DNA from: an uncultured Elusimicrobia bacterium
Lineage (GTDB): Bacteria > RUG730
Reading direction: 5' to 3'
Length of the DNA: 5,983 bases
Assembly: GCA_900321865.1 (NCBI GenBank)
Contig: ONXP01000082.1
Coordinates: 1 to 5,983, forward strand
Of this stretch, positions 1 to 5,983 are shown one piece after another (position 1 is the first letter of the stretch; every line of letters begins with the position of its first letter). The translations under genes and the position numbers were made by a program. The notes under the pieces are model-generated. The model was not told the origin of the DNA. It worked only from the letters and a program-made list of their open reading frames with translations, and did not search any database.

Positions 1-187
1 CTATTTTGTCAGTTGTATTTTCTAAAAAAAAATTATAATTAAACTCTAAGAAAAAAAAGCTAAGAAAAGGCAAAAAAATAAGTAAAAATTTTAATAAAAT
101 TTTTAAATATAAAAAAAAATATCTTATAAAATTTAAAAAGTTGAATTTTAAAAAGTCAAATATTTCGTAAAAAAAGAAAAATTTCAC
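1..187 (-). CDS. Partial membrane protein after exbD; candidate TonB-like partner (3' end outside window)
   Basis: An open frame starts at GTG (187..185), overlaps the exbD stop by one base (TAGTG), and stays open for 62 codons to the window edge. A GGAG ribosome-binding site lies 10 nt upstream inside exbD. An in-frame TAG lies three codons upstream with only TTA codons between, so GTG is the only sensible start. The visible product begins MKFFFYEIFDF, is extremely rich in Phe, Leu, Ile and Lys, and has one long hydrophobic stretch (about residues 23-48) followed by a more polar part ending ENTTDKI. That fits a short cytoplasmic N-terminus, one or two membrane segments, and a body on the other side. 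By position, directly after exbB-exbD, TonB or a TonB/TolA-like protein is the natural guess, but no Pro-rich segment or membrane-segment SxxxH motif is visible. The gene call rests on coupling, the RBS and the open frame; the function is inference only. Another envelope protein is equally possible. Confidence 0.6.
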   Translation of the reverse strand, partial: MKFFFFYEIFDFLKFNFLNFIRYFFLYLKILLKFLLIFLPFLSFFFLEFNYNFFLENTTDKI

Positions 188-585
188 TAATAACTAACTC
201 CAAGTGAAATTTTATTGAACCCTAAATGTTTTATCACATCTAAAACTTTTATTATAAATTCATAATTTAAAGACTTGTCAGCATTTATTATGATATTTGA
301 ATCTAAATTGAAAGGTTTTAAATATTCATTTATTCTTAGAAAATCACATTTTTTTTTATTAATCTCTATTTGATTATTTTTATAAATCGTAATAATTATA
401 TCATGTTTTTCTAAAATATCTTTAGTATGCATAGCACGAGGCATATTTATTTTTATTTCACTTTCTATAAACATTGGAGTTGCTATCATAAAAACCGTCA
501 AAAGAGTTAAAGCTATATCCGTTAAAGGAGTAATATTTATCCCTAAAATCGGCTTTTTTGTACCAAAATTATCATTTTTTATCAT
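187..585 (-). CDS. exbD: ExbD/TolR-family proton-channel subunit
   Basis: The product is a 132-residue inner-membrane protein of the ExbD/TolR family, the usual size. With ExbB it forms a motor that uses the proton-motive force to drive a TonB- or TolA-type protein. The N-terminal stretch INITPLTDIALTLLTVFMIA (about residues 16-35) is the family hallmark: a short cytoplasmic tail, then a single membrane helix whose Asp23, after Pro20, corresponds to the proton-carrying Asp (Asp25 in E. coli ExbD). Residues from about 42 to 132 form the periplasmic domain, ending in the typical INADKSLNYEF and VLDVIKHLGFNKISL segments. The ATG start overlaps the end of exbB by 14 nt. Only a weak GAG lies upstream, so translation is probably coupled to exbB. 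A run of nine A (357..349 on the coding strand) encodes NKKK near residues 76-79. ExbD, TolR and AglS-type paralogues cannot be separated from this sequence; with no Tol-Pal genes in view, ExbD is preferred. Confidence 0.9.
   Translation of the reverse strand: MIKNDNFGTKKPILGINITPLTDIALTLLTVFMIATPMFIESEIKINMPRAMHTKDILEKHDIIITIYKNNQIEINKKKCDFLRINEYLKPFNLDSNIIINADKSLNYEFIIKVLDVIKHLGFNKISLGVSY
198..201 (-). promoter_or_regulatory. RBS (GGAG) of the left-edge partial gene
   Basis: GGAG on the minus strand lies within the last codons of exbD, 10 nt before the GTG at 187. It is the main reason to accept a GTG start overlapping the exbD stop rather than treating 1-187 as non-coding. Confidence 0.5.
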
Positions 586-1192
586 AATTTTCTCGGTAAA
601 AAATTAAAGTATTAGCAAAATTTATCATTTCTTTGTGATATTTTTCAGATTTTGACAGACAAAAATTATACACTATAATTGCTGGAATAGCTACAACTAG
701 TCCAAAAATCGTGGTAGTTAAAGCCTTTGAAACTCCGCCTATAACGACATTTATGCCACTCATCCCACTAGTTTCTATATTACTAAAAGCCTCCATAATA
801 CCAATTATCGTCCCTAAAAGCCCAAAATAAACCGAAATATTTGCAATCGTCCCCAGAGCTAATAAATATTTTTCTAAAATTAAATCACCTTTATCTATTT
901 CAAAAATTATTTTTTTTTCTAAATCTTCAGAGTTTAATGACGAATTTTTCAAAAAAATTAAAACAATATTGCAAAAAATATTTTTATTTTCAAAAACATA
1001 ATCATAAAGGCTATCAATATTTTTACTAATAAAAGCATTTTTTATTCTAGCTAAAAAATTATCTAAGTTAAATCTAGATAAACAAACAAAAAATATTATC
1101 CTATTTATAATTATCGAAACCGATAAAACCGAAATAAAAAGCAAAATATAAGAAACTAGTCCACCACTTTTTATAAAACTAAAAATATTCAT
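572..1192 (-). CDS. exbB: ExbB/TolQ/MotA-family proton-channel protein
   Basis: The product is a 206-residue inner-membrane protein of the ExbB/TolQ family and forms the pentameric channel around the ExbD helices. I place the start at ATG 1192..1190, because AAAGGA lies 5 nt upstream and the protein then begins MNIFSFIKSGGLVSY, the usual family N-terminus. An in-frame ATG at 1237 would add 15 residues buried in nadB and lacks that support. Three membrane segments are visible: about residues 12-36, 109-134 and 157-178, with a cytoplasmic stretch of roughly 70 residues between the first two. The conserved core is present: GLLGTIIGIMEAF (124-136, Thr128) and GVSKALTTTIFGLVVAIPA (153-171, Thr159-161), matching the channel-lining Thr positions of the family. 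It overlaps nadB by 14 nt and exbD by 14 nt, so it is almost certainly cotranscribed. A nine-A run encodes EKKI near residues 92-95. Tol versus Exb assignment is by context only. Confidence 0.9.
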   Translation of the reverse strand: MNIFSFIKSGGLVSYILLFISVLSVSIIINRIIFFVCLSRFNLDNFLARIKNAFISKNIDSLYDYVFENKNIFCNIVLIFLKNSSLNSEDLEKKIIFEIDKGDLILEKYLLALGTIANISVYFGLLGTIIGIMEAFSNIETSGMSGINVVIGGVSKALTTTIFGLVVAIPAIIVYNFCLSKSEKYHKEMINFANTLIFYRENYDKK

Positions 1193-2771
1193 ATTTATCC
1201 TTTGATTTTTTTCTAACAATTGTATTTTTTGCAACATCTAAAGTCTTCGGATAATCCAAAGTGTAATGAAGCCCTCTAGATTCTTTTCTTTTTAGAGCAG
1301 ATTTTATAACAATTTCAGCAACTGTCGTAAGATTTCTTAATTCTAAAAGTGGCATAGTAATTTTAAAATTCCAGTAATATTCCTGAACTTCCTTTTCCAA
1401 TATTTCTATACGCCTTTTTGCTCTCATTAATCTTTTATTTGATCTTACTATTCCTACATAATTCCACATAAATTTTCGAATTTCTTCCCAATTTTGATGA
1501 ATTAAGATAACCTCATCAGTATCAGATACATTTTTAGAATCCCAATCTTCTATAAAAGAATTTTTTCTATATTCAAAATTCTTATTCAAAAATTTTGCTA
1601 CTCTGTCTGCAAAAAATATCGCTTCTAATAAAGAATTGCTAGCTAACCTATTCGCTCCATGAAGTCCAGTACAAGAAGTTTCACCTATAGCAAATAAATT
1701 TTTTATATTAGTCATCCCGTCAATATTTACTTTTATCCCTCCACAAGTATAATGCGATGCAGGAACAACAGGGATCATATCTTTAGTTATATCAATTCCA
1801 AATTTTAAACAATTCTCATAAACATTAGGAAATCTTTTTATAAGATAATCGCTAGGTTTATGCCTAATATCCAAAAAAACATTAGTTATACCATACTTTT
1901 TCATCTCAAAATCAATAGCTCTAGCCACTATATCACGAGGAGCTAATTCTTTTAGTTCGTGATAATTTTGCATAAATTCTTCGCCATTTGGCAGTTTTAA
2001 TTTTGCACCTTCTCCCCTCAATGATTCTGTAATTAAAAAAGATTTCGCATCTTTATGATAAAGGCAAGTTGGATGAAATTGCATAAATTCCATATTGCTA
2101 ATATTAGCTCCCAGGCGATATGCCATAGCAATGCCATCTCCAGACGATATATCAGGATTACTGGTGTATAAATATACTTTTCCAGCCCCTCCAGTCGCTA
2201 AAACAACATAACTAGCCTTTATAGCAATAATTTCTTCTGTTAAATTATTTAAAACATATGCTCCAATGCAAACAGACTGCCCTTTTTCTCTTTCAGAAAT
2301 TAAATTTATAGCTGTAAACTTTTCAAATATTTCTACATTTTTTTTTAGTTTAAGATTTTTTACTAAATTAGTCTCTATTTCACGACCCGTATAATCTTCT
2401 TTATGAAAAATACGCCTTTTAGAATGTCCGCCTTCTTTAGTAAGATCATAATTATTTTCAAATTTTGTAAAATTTACTCCCCAATTAACCAAATCTTTTA
2501 TCAATGATGGTGCAATAATTGCAACCTTTTCTACAACTTTTTCATCGCAAAGCCCTGCCCCAGCTATAAGAGTATCCTTGACATGAAATTTATAAGAATC
2601 AAATTTGTCAAACGAAGCTGCTATTCCACCTTGAGCATAATATGTATTTGATTCCTCAATATTAGTCTTGGTCAAAATAGCAATATTAAAGTTTTCATTT
2701 AATTTTAATGCCAAACTTATTCCAGCTATACCTGTACCTATGATTAAAATATCTGTTTCTATTATCTTCAA
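1179..2771 (-). CDS. nadB: L-aspartate oxidase (NadB)
   Basis: This cytoplasmic FAD enzyme oxidises L-aspartate to iminoaspartate, which quinolinate synthase (NadA) condenses with dihydroxyacetone phosphate for NAD synthesis. O2 or fumarate can accept the electrons. Numbering from the TTG at 2777 (532 residues): FAD-binding GTGIAG 14-19; SNTYYAQGGIAA 43-54; EGGHSKRRIFH 115-125; ATGGAG 194-199; MEFMQFHPT 229-237; RGEGA 254-258; PRDIVARAI 280-288; HYTCGG 342-347; GLHGANRLASNSLLE 371-385; C-terminal helical domain with SRGLHYTLDYP 500-510. Residues equivalent to E. coli Glu121, His244, Arg290, His351 and Arg386 appear as Glu115, His235, Arg281, His342 and Arg377. These distinguish it from the fumarate reductase/succinate dehydrogenase flavoprotein, as does the full NadB-type C-terminus. 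No ATG exists between an in-frame TGA (2801) and the conserved N-terminus. TTG at 2771 (530 residues) is preferred because GGGG lies 7 nt before it; TTG 2777 has the same G-run only 1 nt away. nadA and nadC are not in the window. Confidence 0.95.
   Translation of the reverse strand: MKIIETDILIIGTGIAGISLALKLNENFNIAILTKTNIEESNTYYAQGGIAASFDKFDSYKFHVKDTLIAGAGLCDEKVVEKVAIIAPSLIKDLVNWGVNFTKFENNYDLTKEGGHSKRRIFHKEDYTGREIETNLVKNLKLKKNVEIFEKFTAINLISEREKGQSVCIGAYVLNNLTEEIIAIKASYVVLATGGAGKVYLYTSNPDISSGDGIAMAYRLGANISNMEFMQFHPTCLYHKDAKSFLITESLRGEGAKLKLPNGEEFMQNYHELKELAPRDIVARAIDFEMKKYGITNVFLDIRHKPSDYLIKRFPNVYENCLKFGIDITKDMIPVVPASHYTCGGIKVNIDGMTNIKNLFAIGETSCTGLHGANRLASNSLLEAIFFADRVAKFLNKNFEYRKNSFIEDWDSKNVSDTDEVILIHQNWEEIRKFMWNYVGIVRSNKRLMRAKRRIEILEKEVQEYYWNFKITMPLLELRNLTTVAEIVIKSALKRKESRGLHYTLDYPKTLDVAKNTIVRKKSKDKYEYF
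1198..1203 (-). promoter_or_regulatory. RBS (AAAGGA) deciding the exbB start
   Basis: AAAGGA on the minus strand lies 5 nt upstream of the ATG at 1192, within the last codons of nadB. It favours this start over the longer reading from 1237. Confidence 0.6.
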
Positions 2772-2777
2772 TTTCAA

Positions 2778-2782
2778 TCCCC
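2778..2782 (-). promoter_or_regulatory. RBS (GGGGA) of nadB, deciding a TTG start
   Basis: On the minus strand GGGGA lies in the short gap between the infB stop (2790..2788) and nadB. Counted from the last G, it is 7 nt before the TTG at 2771 but only 1 nt before the TTG at 2777, so the second TTG is the better start. Confidence 0.45.
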
Positions 2783-2787
2783 AAAAA

Positions 2788-5202
2788 TTATATTTTTCTC
2801 AAAATCTTTTTTTCTACATATGCTTCAATAATATCACCAATATCGTAATCAGAAAAATCAACCAAAGATATTCCACATTCAAAATTTTTCTCAACCTTTT
2901 CAACATTATCTTTAAATCTTTTTAAAGCACTAATTTTGCCTTTAAAAATTTCTTTATGTTTTCTAAAAACCTTGACTATATTATTCTTTGAAATCGTTCC
3001 ATCAATCACCATACTACCAGCAACAAAACCTATTTTAGGAATATTGATAACCTGTCTTACTTCTGCCGTTCCTACTAATTCTAATTCTATAACAGGCGAA
3101 AGCATCCCTTCCATCGCAGATTTTATTTCATCTATAACTTCATAAATAATTTTATAATCTCTTATTTCTACCCCTTCTTTTAAGGCAGATGAAATTACAT
3201 TTTGAGGAGTTGTAATATTAAATGAAATAATTATAGCCTTTGATGCACTAGCTAACATAATATCAGAATCATTAACAGTTCCCACTCCACTATGCACAAC
3301 TACTAATTTTACATCGTCATTTCCTAATCTTTCCAAAGAATCTCTAAGTGCTTCAATGGATCCAAAAACATCCGCTTTTATAATTATATTTAATTCCTTT
3401 GCCGTGCCGTTTTGAATATTTGAATTAATATCCTCTAAAGTTAGAAGTTTTCTAGACAATAATTTTTCATTTTTAATAAGCTCTTTTTTATTTTCTATAA
3501 TTTTTTTAGCTTCTCTTTCATTTTCAACAACAAAAAAATCGTCTCCCGCTTCAGGAACTCCATTTAAACCCAAAATTTCAACAGGCATAGATGGATAAAC
3601 TTCTGCTATTTTTTGGCCTTTATAATCAGTCATATCTCTCACTTTTCCAAAAACTGTCCCACATATAAAAATATCGCCCTTTCTTAAAGTACCTCTCTGA
3701 ACCAAAATAGTCGCAACAGAACCCTTTTTTTTATCAAGTTTTGCTTCTATGACCGTTCCTTTTACTTTTCCCTTCTTGGTAGATTTTAACTCTAACATTT
3801 CAGCCTGCAGAAGTAAGATTTCCAAAAGCTCATGTATTCCTTCTTTGGTTTTTGCAGAAACATTAACCATTATCGTATCCCCGCCCCAAGCCTCTGGAGT
3901 AAGCCCTAATTTCGACAAATCTTGCATTACCCTGTCTACATTTGCATCCGGAAGATCTATTTTATTTATCGCAATAATTATAGGTATAGATGCAGCTTTG
4001 GCATGATTTATAGCCTCTATAGTCTGTGGCATAACACTGTCATTTGCAGCCACGACGATAATCGCTATATCTGTTATCTTTACACCTCGTGCTCTCATAG
4101 CAGTAAAGGCAGCATGTCCCGGAGTATCTAAAAATGTCAAAACTCCATTTTCTGTTTTCACCTGATAAGCACCTATATGCTGAGTAATTCCACCGGCTTC
4201 ATGCAAAGCAATATCTGTTTTTCTGATAACATCTAAAATTGATGTTTTTCCATGATCAACATGTCCCATAACAGTAATAACAGGAGGCCTTAATTCTAAA
4301 TCTTCTTCTTTTATTTTGTCTTCTTCGATGGCATCAAAAACTTCATTTATAATTAATTCATACCCATATTCACTGACTAAAATAGATGCTACATCAAAAT
4401 CTAATTTTTGATTTAAAGTAGCTAAAACTCCCATAGACATCAATTTTTTTATCAACTCTGTCCCAGGAACATTCAATTTTTCAGACAAAAAATTTATATT
4501 CAAATCAGAATTAAAAGTGATAACATTTTTTCTAGATAAGACTAATTTTTCTTTTTCTTGTTCTTCTTCTAGCCTTTTGGTTCTTTTTTCTTCTCTATAT
4601 TTTTTTCTATTTTTTATAGAACTATAAATAAATTTTGGCTTTTTATTTTCGTCTACAACTTTTTTATTTTTTAAAGGTTCTTCCTGAAGTTTTGCATGAA
4701 TTTTGGATTTTATATAAAAATCTTCTTCTTTATCATCTATTGATAAATCTATAATATCTACCTTTTCGTTATTTTCTTTTTGATTAAAATCTAGATTTTC
4801 TAGATTTTTTTCTTTTTTAGACTCTTTTTCCAAAGATTGTTTTAAAGTTTTTTCTGGCTTATTTACTTCATCTTTTTTAACTTTTTTGCTAGATGTAGTT
4901 TTCTTAACATTTTTGGTGCCAGAACTAATAGTTTTTGAAGATTTTCTATATACAGCCTTTTTTTCTGATTTTGGCTCTTTATCTTGTTCCAATTTTTTAG
5001 GTTTTCTCGCTCTAACTTTTTTAGGTTTTTCTTCTTCTTTAATTTTGCTAGAAGAATCTAGTTTAGAACTTTGAGATTTTTTGGAAACTCTTTTTCTTGA
5101 AACTGTTTTCCTAGGCTCTTTCTCATCTTGTGGGGATGCCTTTTTTCTAGTTTTCGGGTTTTCTTTTTCCTTTATTTCTTCTTTTTCTTTTTTAACTGCC
5201 AT
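2788..5202 (-). CDS. infB: Translation initiation factor IF-2
   Basis: IF-2 is a GTPase that places initiator fMet-tRNA on the 30S subunit and promotes 50S joining. Positions here count from the GTG at 5214 (808 residues); the ATG at 5202 (residue 5, 804-residue product) is preferred because GGGGGA lies 5 nt before it, and the GTG start would put that RBS inside the gene. Residues 1 to about 230 are a Lys/Glu/Ser-rich disordered extension; about 232-292 is an IF2_N-type domain (LNINFLSEKLNVPGTELIKK). The G domain has GHVDHGKT 317-324 (G1), GGITQHIGA 341-349 (G2), DTPGH 363-367 (G3), NKID 417-420 (G4) and SAK 453-455 (G5). Domain II follows (KGTVIEAKLDKKKGSVATIL, 485-504), then domain III with KADVFGSIEAL 613-623. 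The fMet-tRNA-binding C-terminal part includes GFVAGSMVIDG 729-739 and FECGIS 778-783. The protein is complete and intact. Unusually, nusA, rimP and rbfA are not adjacent; nadB follows 16 nt downstream of the stop. Confidence 0.97.
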   Translation of the reverse strand: MAVKKEKEEIKEKENPKTRKKASPQDEKEPRKTVSRKRVSKKSQSSKLDSSSKIKEEEKPKKVRARKPKKLEQDKEPKSEKKAVYRKSSKTISSGTKNVKKTTSSKKVKKDEVNKPEKTLKQSLEKESKKEKNLENLDFNQKENNEKVDIIDLSIDDKEEDFYIKSKIHAKLQEEPLKNKKVVDENKKPKFIYSSIKNRKKYREEKRTKRLEEEQEKEKLVLSRKNVITFNSDLNINFLSEKLNVPGTELIKKLMSMGVLATLNQKLDFDVASILVSEYGYELIINEVFDAIEEDKIKEEDLELRPPVITVMGHVDHGKTSILDVIRKTDIALHEAGGITQHIGAYQVKTENGVLTFLDTPGHAAFTAMRARGVKITDIAIIVVAANDSVMPQTIEAINHAKAASIPIIIAINKIDLPDANVDRVMQDLSKLGLTPEAWGGDTIMVNVSAKTKEGIHELLEILLLQAEMLELKSTKKGKVKGTVIEAKLDKKKGSVATILVQRGTLRKGDIFICGTVFGKVRDMTDYKGQKIAEVYPSMPVEILGLNGVPEAGDDFFVVENEREAKKIIENKKELIKNEKLLSRKLLTLEDINSNIQNGTAKELNIIIKADVFGSIEALRDSLERLGNDDVKLVVVHSGVGTVNDSDIMLASASKAIIISFNITTPQNVISSALKEGVEIRDYKIIYEVIDEIKSAMEGMLSPVIELELVGTAEVRQVINIPKIGFVAGSMVIDGTISKNNIVKVFRKHKEIFKGKISALKRFKDNVEKVEKNFECGISLVDFSDYDIGDIIEAYVEKKILRKI

Positions 5203-5206
5203 ATTT

Positions 5207-5212
5207 TCCCCC
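5207..5212 (-). promoter_or_regulatory. RBS (GGGGGA) deciding the infB start
   Basis: On the minus strand five G and an A end just before the ATG at 5202, with AAAAT between the last G and the start. It overlaps the alternative GTG at 5214, so using that GTG would sacrifice the best RBS in the region. Confidence 0.55.
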
Positions 5213-5219
5213 ACAAAAT

Positions 5220-5248
5220 TTATAATATGAATGATTTATATATTATAA
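5220..5248. repeat. Perfect 9-bp inverted repeat over the infB promoter
   Basis: TTATAATAT (5220-5228) and ATATTATAA (5240-5248) are exact reverse complements around an 11-nt centre. The right arm covers the predicted -10 of infB and the left arm lies in its leader. It could be an operator, but both arms are pure A/T, so chance is a serious explanation. Confidence 0.25.
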
Positions 5249-5269
5249 TTTTAAAATGTTTTATTACAA
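5242..5269 (-). promoter_or_regulatory. Candidate sigma-70-type promoter for infB and the downstream train
   Basis: On the minus strand TTGTAA (5269..5264, 4 of 6 matches to TTGACA) and a perfect TATAAT (5247..5242) are separated by 16 nt. Transcription would start near 5235, leaving a leader of about 33 nt before the infB ATG. In such A/T-rich DNA TATAAT is common by chance, but spacing and position are right. Confidence 0.45.
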
Positions 5270-5303
5270 TTAGAAATTTTTATAAAATAAATTTTTGTTT
5301 ACT

Positions 5304-5332
5304 TTGACTTTGAATAATAAATTTCTTTTAAA
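5304..5332 (+). promoter_or_regulatory. Candidate promoter for the ABC-F gene
   Basis: TTGACT (5304-5309, 5 of 6 matches to TTGACA) is followed after 17 nt by TTTAAA (5327-5332, 4 of 6 matches to TATAAT). The -35 is good and the -10 weak; TATATT at 5346-5351 is another possible -10 but lacks a -35. The start codon is at 5386, giving a leader of about 45 nt. AGGG at 5373-5376, 9 nt before the ATG, is a plausible RBS. Confidence 0.35.
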
Positions 5333-5385
5333 AAATAAATATTTTTATATTATTTTACTAAAATATTTTTTTAGGGTTTCTTTTC

Positions 5386-5983
5386 ATGATAAAAATAGAA
5401 AATATTTCAAAAAATTTTGCTAGTCAAGAACTTTTTAAAGATCTTTCCTTTAATATAAACGATGGTGAAAAAATAGGCCTTATAGGTAGAAATGGAACAG
5501 GGAAATCTACTATTTTAAAGATGATTACAGGCGAAATTGAACCCGATAAAGGAACAATCACTATTCCCAAAAATTATAAAATAGGATACCTGGAGCAACA
5601 TATTTCGTTTAGTATGGACAATGTTTTAGATGAAGCAAGTCTGGGACTATCTGAAGAAAACAAATACGACACCTGGAAAGCTGAAAAAATTTTATTTGGA
5701 CTGGGTTTTTCAGAAGAAGATTTAAAAAAAGATCCCAAAACTTTTTCCGGAGGATATCAGCTTAGAATAAATTTAGCTAAAGTTTTATTAGGCGAGCCTA
5801 ACCTTTTACTTTTAGATGAACCAAATAATTATTTAGACATTGTAGCTATAAGGTGGCTTGAAAAATTTTTAAAAAGTTGGAAAGGTGAAATAGCTTTAAT
5901 TACCCATGACAGAAGTTTTATGGATAATATTATCACTCATACCGTCTGTATTCACAGGAAAAAAGCTAAAAAAATTACAGGGA
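5386..5983 (+). CDS. ABC-F family ATPase, N-terminal part (cut by window end)
   Basis: The first 199 codons of a soluble ABC-type ATPase are present, starting at ATG 5386 with AGGG 9 nt upstream. Order of motifs: Walker [10 protein letters not shown] 34-42, Q-loop YLEQ 68-71, signature [13 protein letters not shown] 120-132, Walker B LLLLDEP 140-146, D-loop region NNYLD 147-151, and His switch ITHDR 172-176. There is no membrane segment, and the segment after the His switch ([16 protein letters not shown]) resembles the entry to the linker of ABC-F proteins. These proteins carry two ATPase domains and act on ribosomes, in translation fidelity, rescue from stalling, or antibiotic protection. 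Two points are odd: the usual DEPTNHLD reads DEPNNYLD, and only about 50 residues separate the Q-loop from the signature, leaving little room for the Arm insertion. The second ATPase domain is outside the window, so EttA, Uup, YbiT-like or resistance-type subfamilies cannot be told apart. It is transcribed divergently from infB. Confidence 0.85.
   Translation, partial: MIKIENISKNFASQELFKDLSFNINDGEKIGLIGRNGTGKSTILKMITGEIEPDKGTITIPKNYKIGYLEQHISFSMDNVLDEASLGLSEENKYDTWKAEKILFGLGFSEEDLKKDPKTFSGGYQLRINLAKVLLGEPNLLLLDEPNNYLDIVAIRWLEKFLKSWKGEIALITHDRSFMDNIITHTVCIHRKKAKKITG

Noticed and set aside
841-1029. Plus-strand open frame of 62 codons inside exbB
   Set aside because: It lies antisense to a clear ExbB coding region, its composition is the mirror of exbB, and it shows no family motif.
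1193-1237. Longer exbB start at ATG 1237
   Set aside because: It would add 15 atypical residues entirely within nadB, while a good RBS and the family-typical N-terminus support 1192.
2668-3145. Plus-strand open frames opposite the nadB start and infB end
   Set aside because: They are antisense shadows of conserved NadB and IF-2 sequence, with no motif and no credible RBS.
3724-3734. A-AAA-AAG slippery sequence in infB as programmed -1 frameshift
   Set aside because: There is no stimulatory structure or internal SD clearly spaced upstream, and the IF-2 frame continues with full conservation on both sides; Lys-Lys codons in AT-rich genes produce this by chance.
3749-4131. Two overlapping plus-strand open frames opposite the IF-2 G domain
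   Set aside because: The opposite strand encodes the G1-G5 motifs, so openness here reflects IF-2 codon use.
4886-5074. Plus-strand Leu/Phe/Ser-rich frame with an apparently hydrophobic product
   Set aside because: It is the antisense of the Lys/Glu-rich IF-2 extension; AAA/GAA codons read backwards give Phe/Leu/Ser and mimic a membrane protein.
5331-5346. Seven-bp A/T hairpin (AAAAATA/TATTTTT) between infB and the ABC-F gene
   Set aside because: The arms are pure A/T with only a 2-nt loop and no G/C stem, in a region that is nearly all A/T; it is neither a terminator nor a supported operator.
1-5983. CRISPR arrays, tRNA/rRNA genes, insertion sequences, toxin-antitoxin or phage genes
   Set aside because: None found: no regularly spaced direct repeats, no tRNA-like cloverleaf seen, no transposase or integrase motifs, and coding density leaves only about 180 bp unassigned.

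Overview
The window comes from a strongly AT-rich diderm bacterium using the standard genetic code (TGA is a stop, Trp is TGG). The diderm call rests on an ExbB/ExbD pair, which energises outer-membrane or envelope processes. Low G+C, Lys/Asn/Ile/Phe-rich proteins and long A/T homopolymers would suit a host-associated or reduced genome, but the phylum cannot be fixed by eye.

Layout: almost everything lies on the minus strand as one tight gene train, read from right to left: infB (translation initiation factor IF-2), nadB (L-aspartate oxidase), exbB, exbD, and the start of a further membrane-protein gene that runs off the left edge. Junctions are 16 nt (or 10 nt, depending on the nadB start) between infB and nadB, a 14-nt overlap nadB/exbB, a 14-nt overlap exbB/exbD, and a 1-nt overlap (TAGTG) into the last gene. 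This geometry implies one transcript and translational coupling. A TTGTAA-16-TATAAT promoter candidate lies just upstream of infB.

The only sizeable non-coding stretch (about 180 bp, 5203-5385) is an A/T-rich divergent promoter region. To its right, on the plus strand, is the first third or so of an ABC-F-type ATPase gene, cut by the window end after 199 codons.

The genes do not form one pathway. IF-2 is housekeeping, NadB makes iminoaspartate for de novo NAD synthesis, and ExbB/ExbD form a proton-driven motor whose usual partner is TonB. The partial fifth gene sits where TonB would be expected but shows no recognisable TonB motif in the visible part. I find no convincing undescribed system. 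The most interesting points are the mixed gene order, the unidentified Phe-rich partner at the left edge, the variant D-loop of the ABC-F protein, and the A/T homopolymer tracts of eight or nine in every gene of the minus-strand train.
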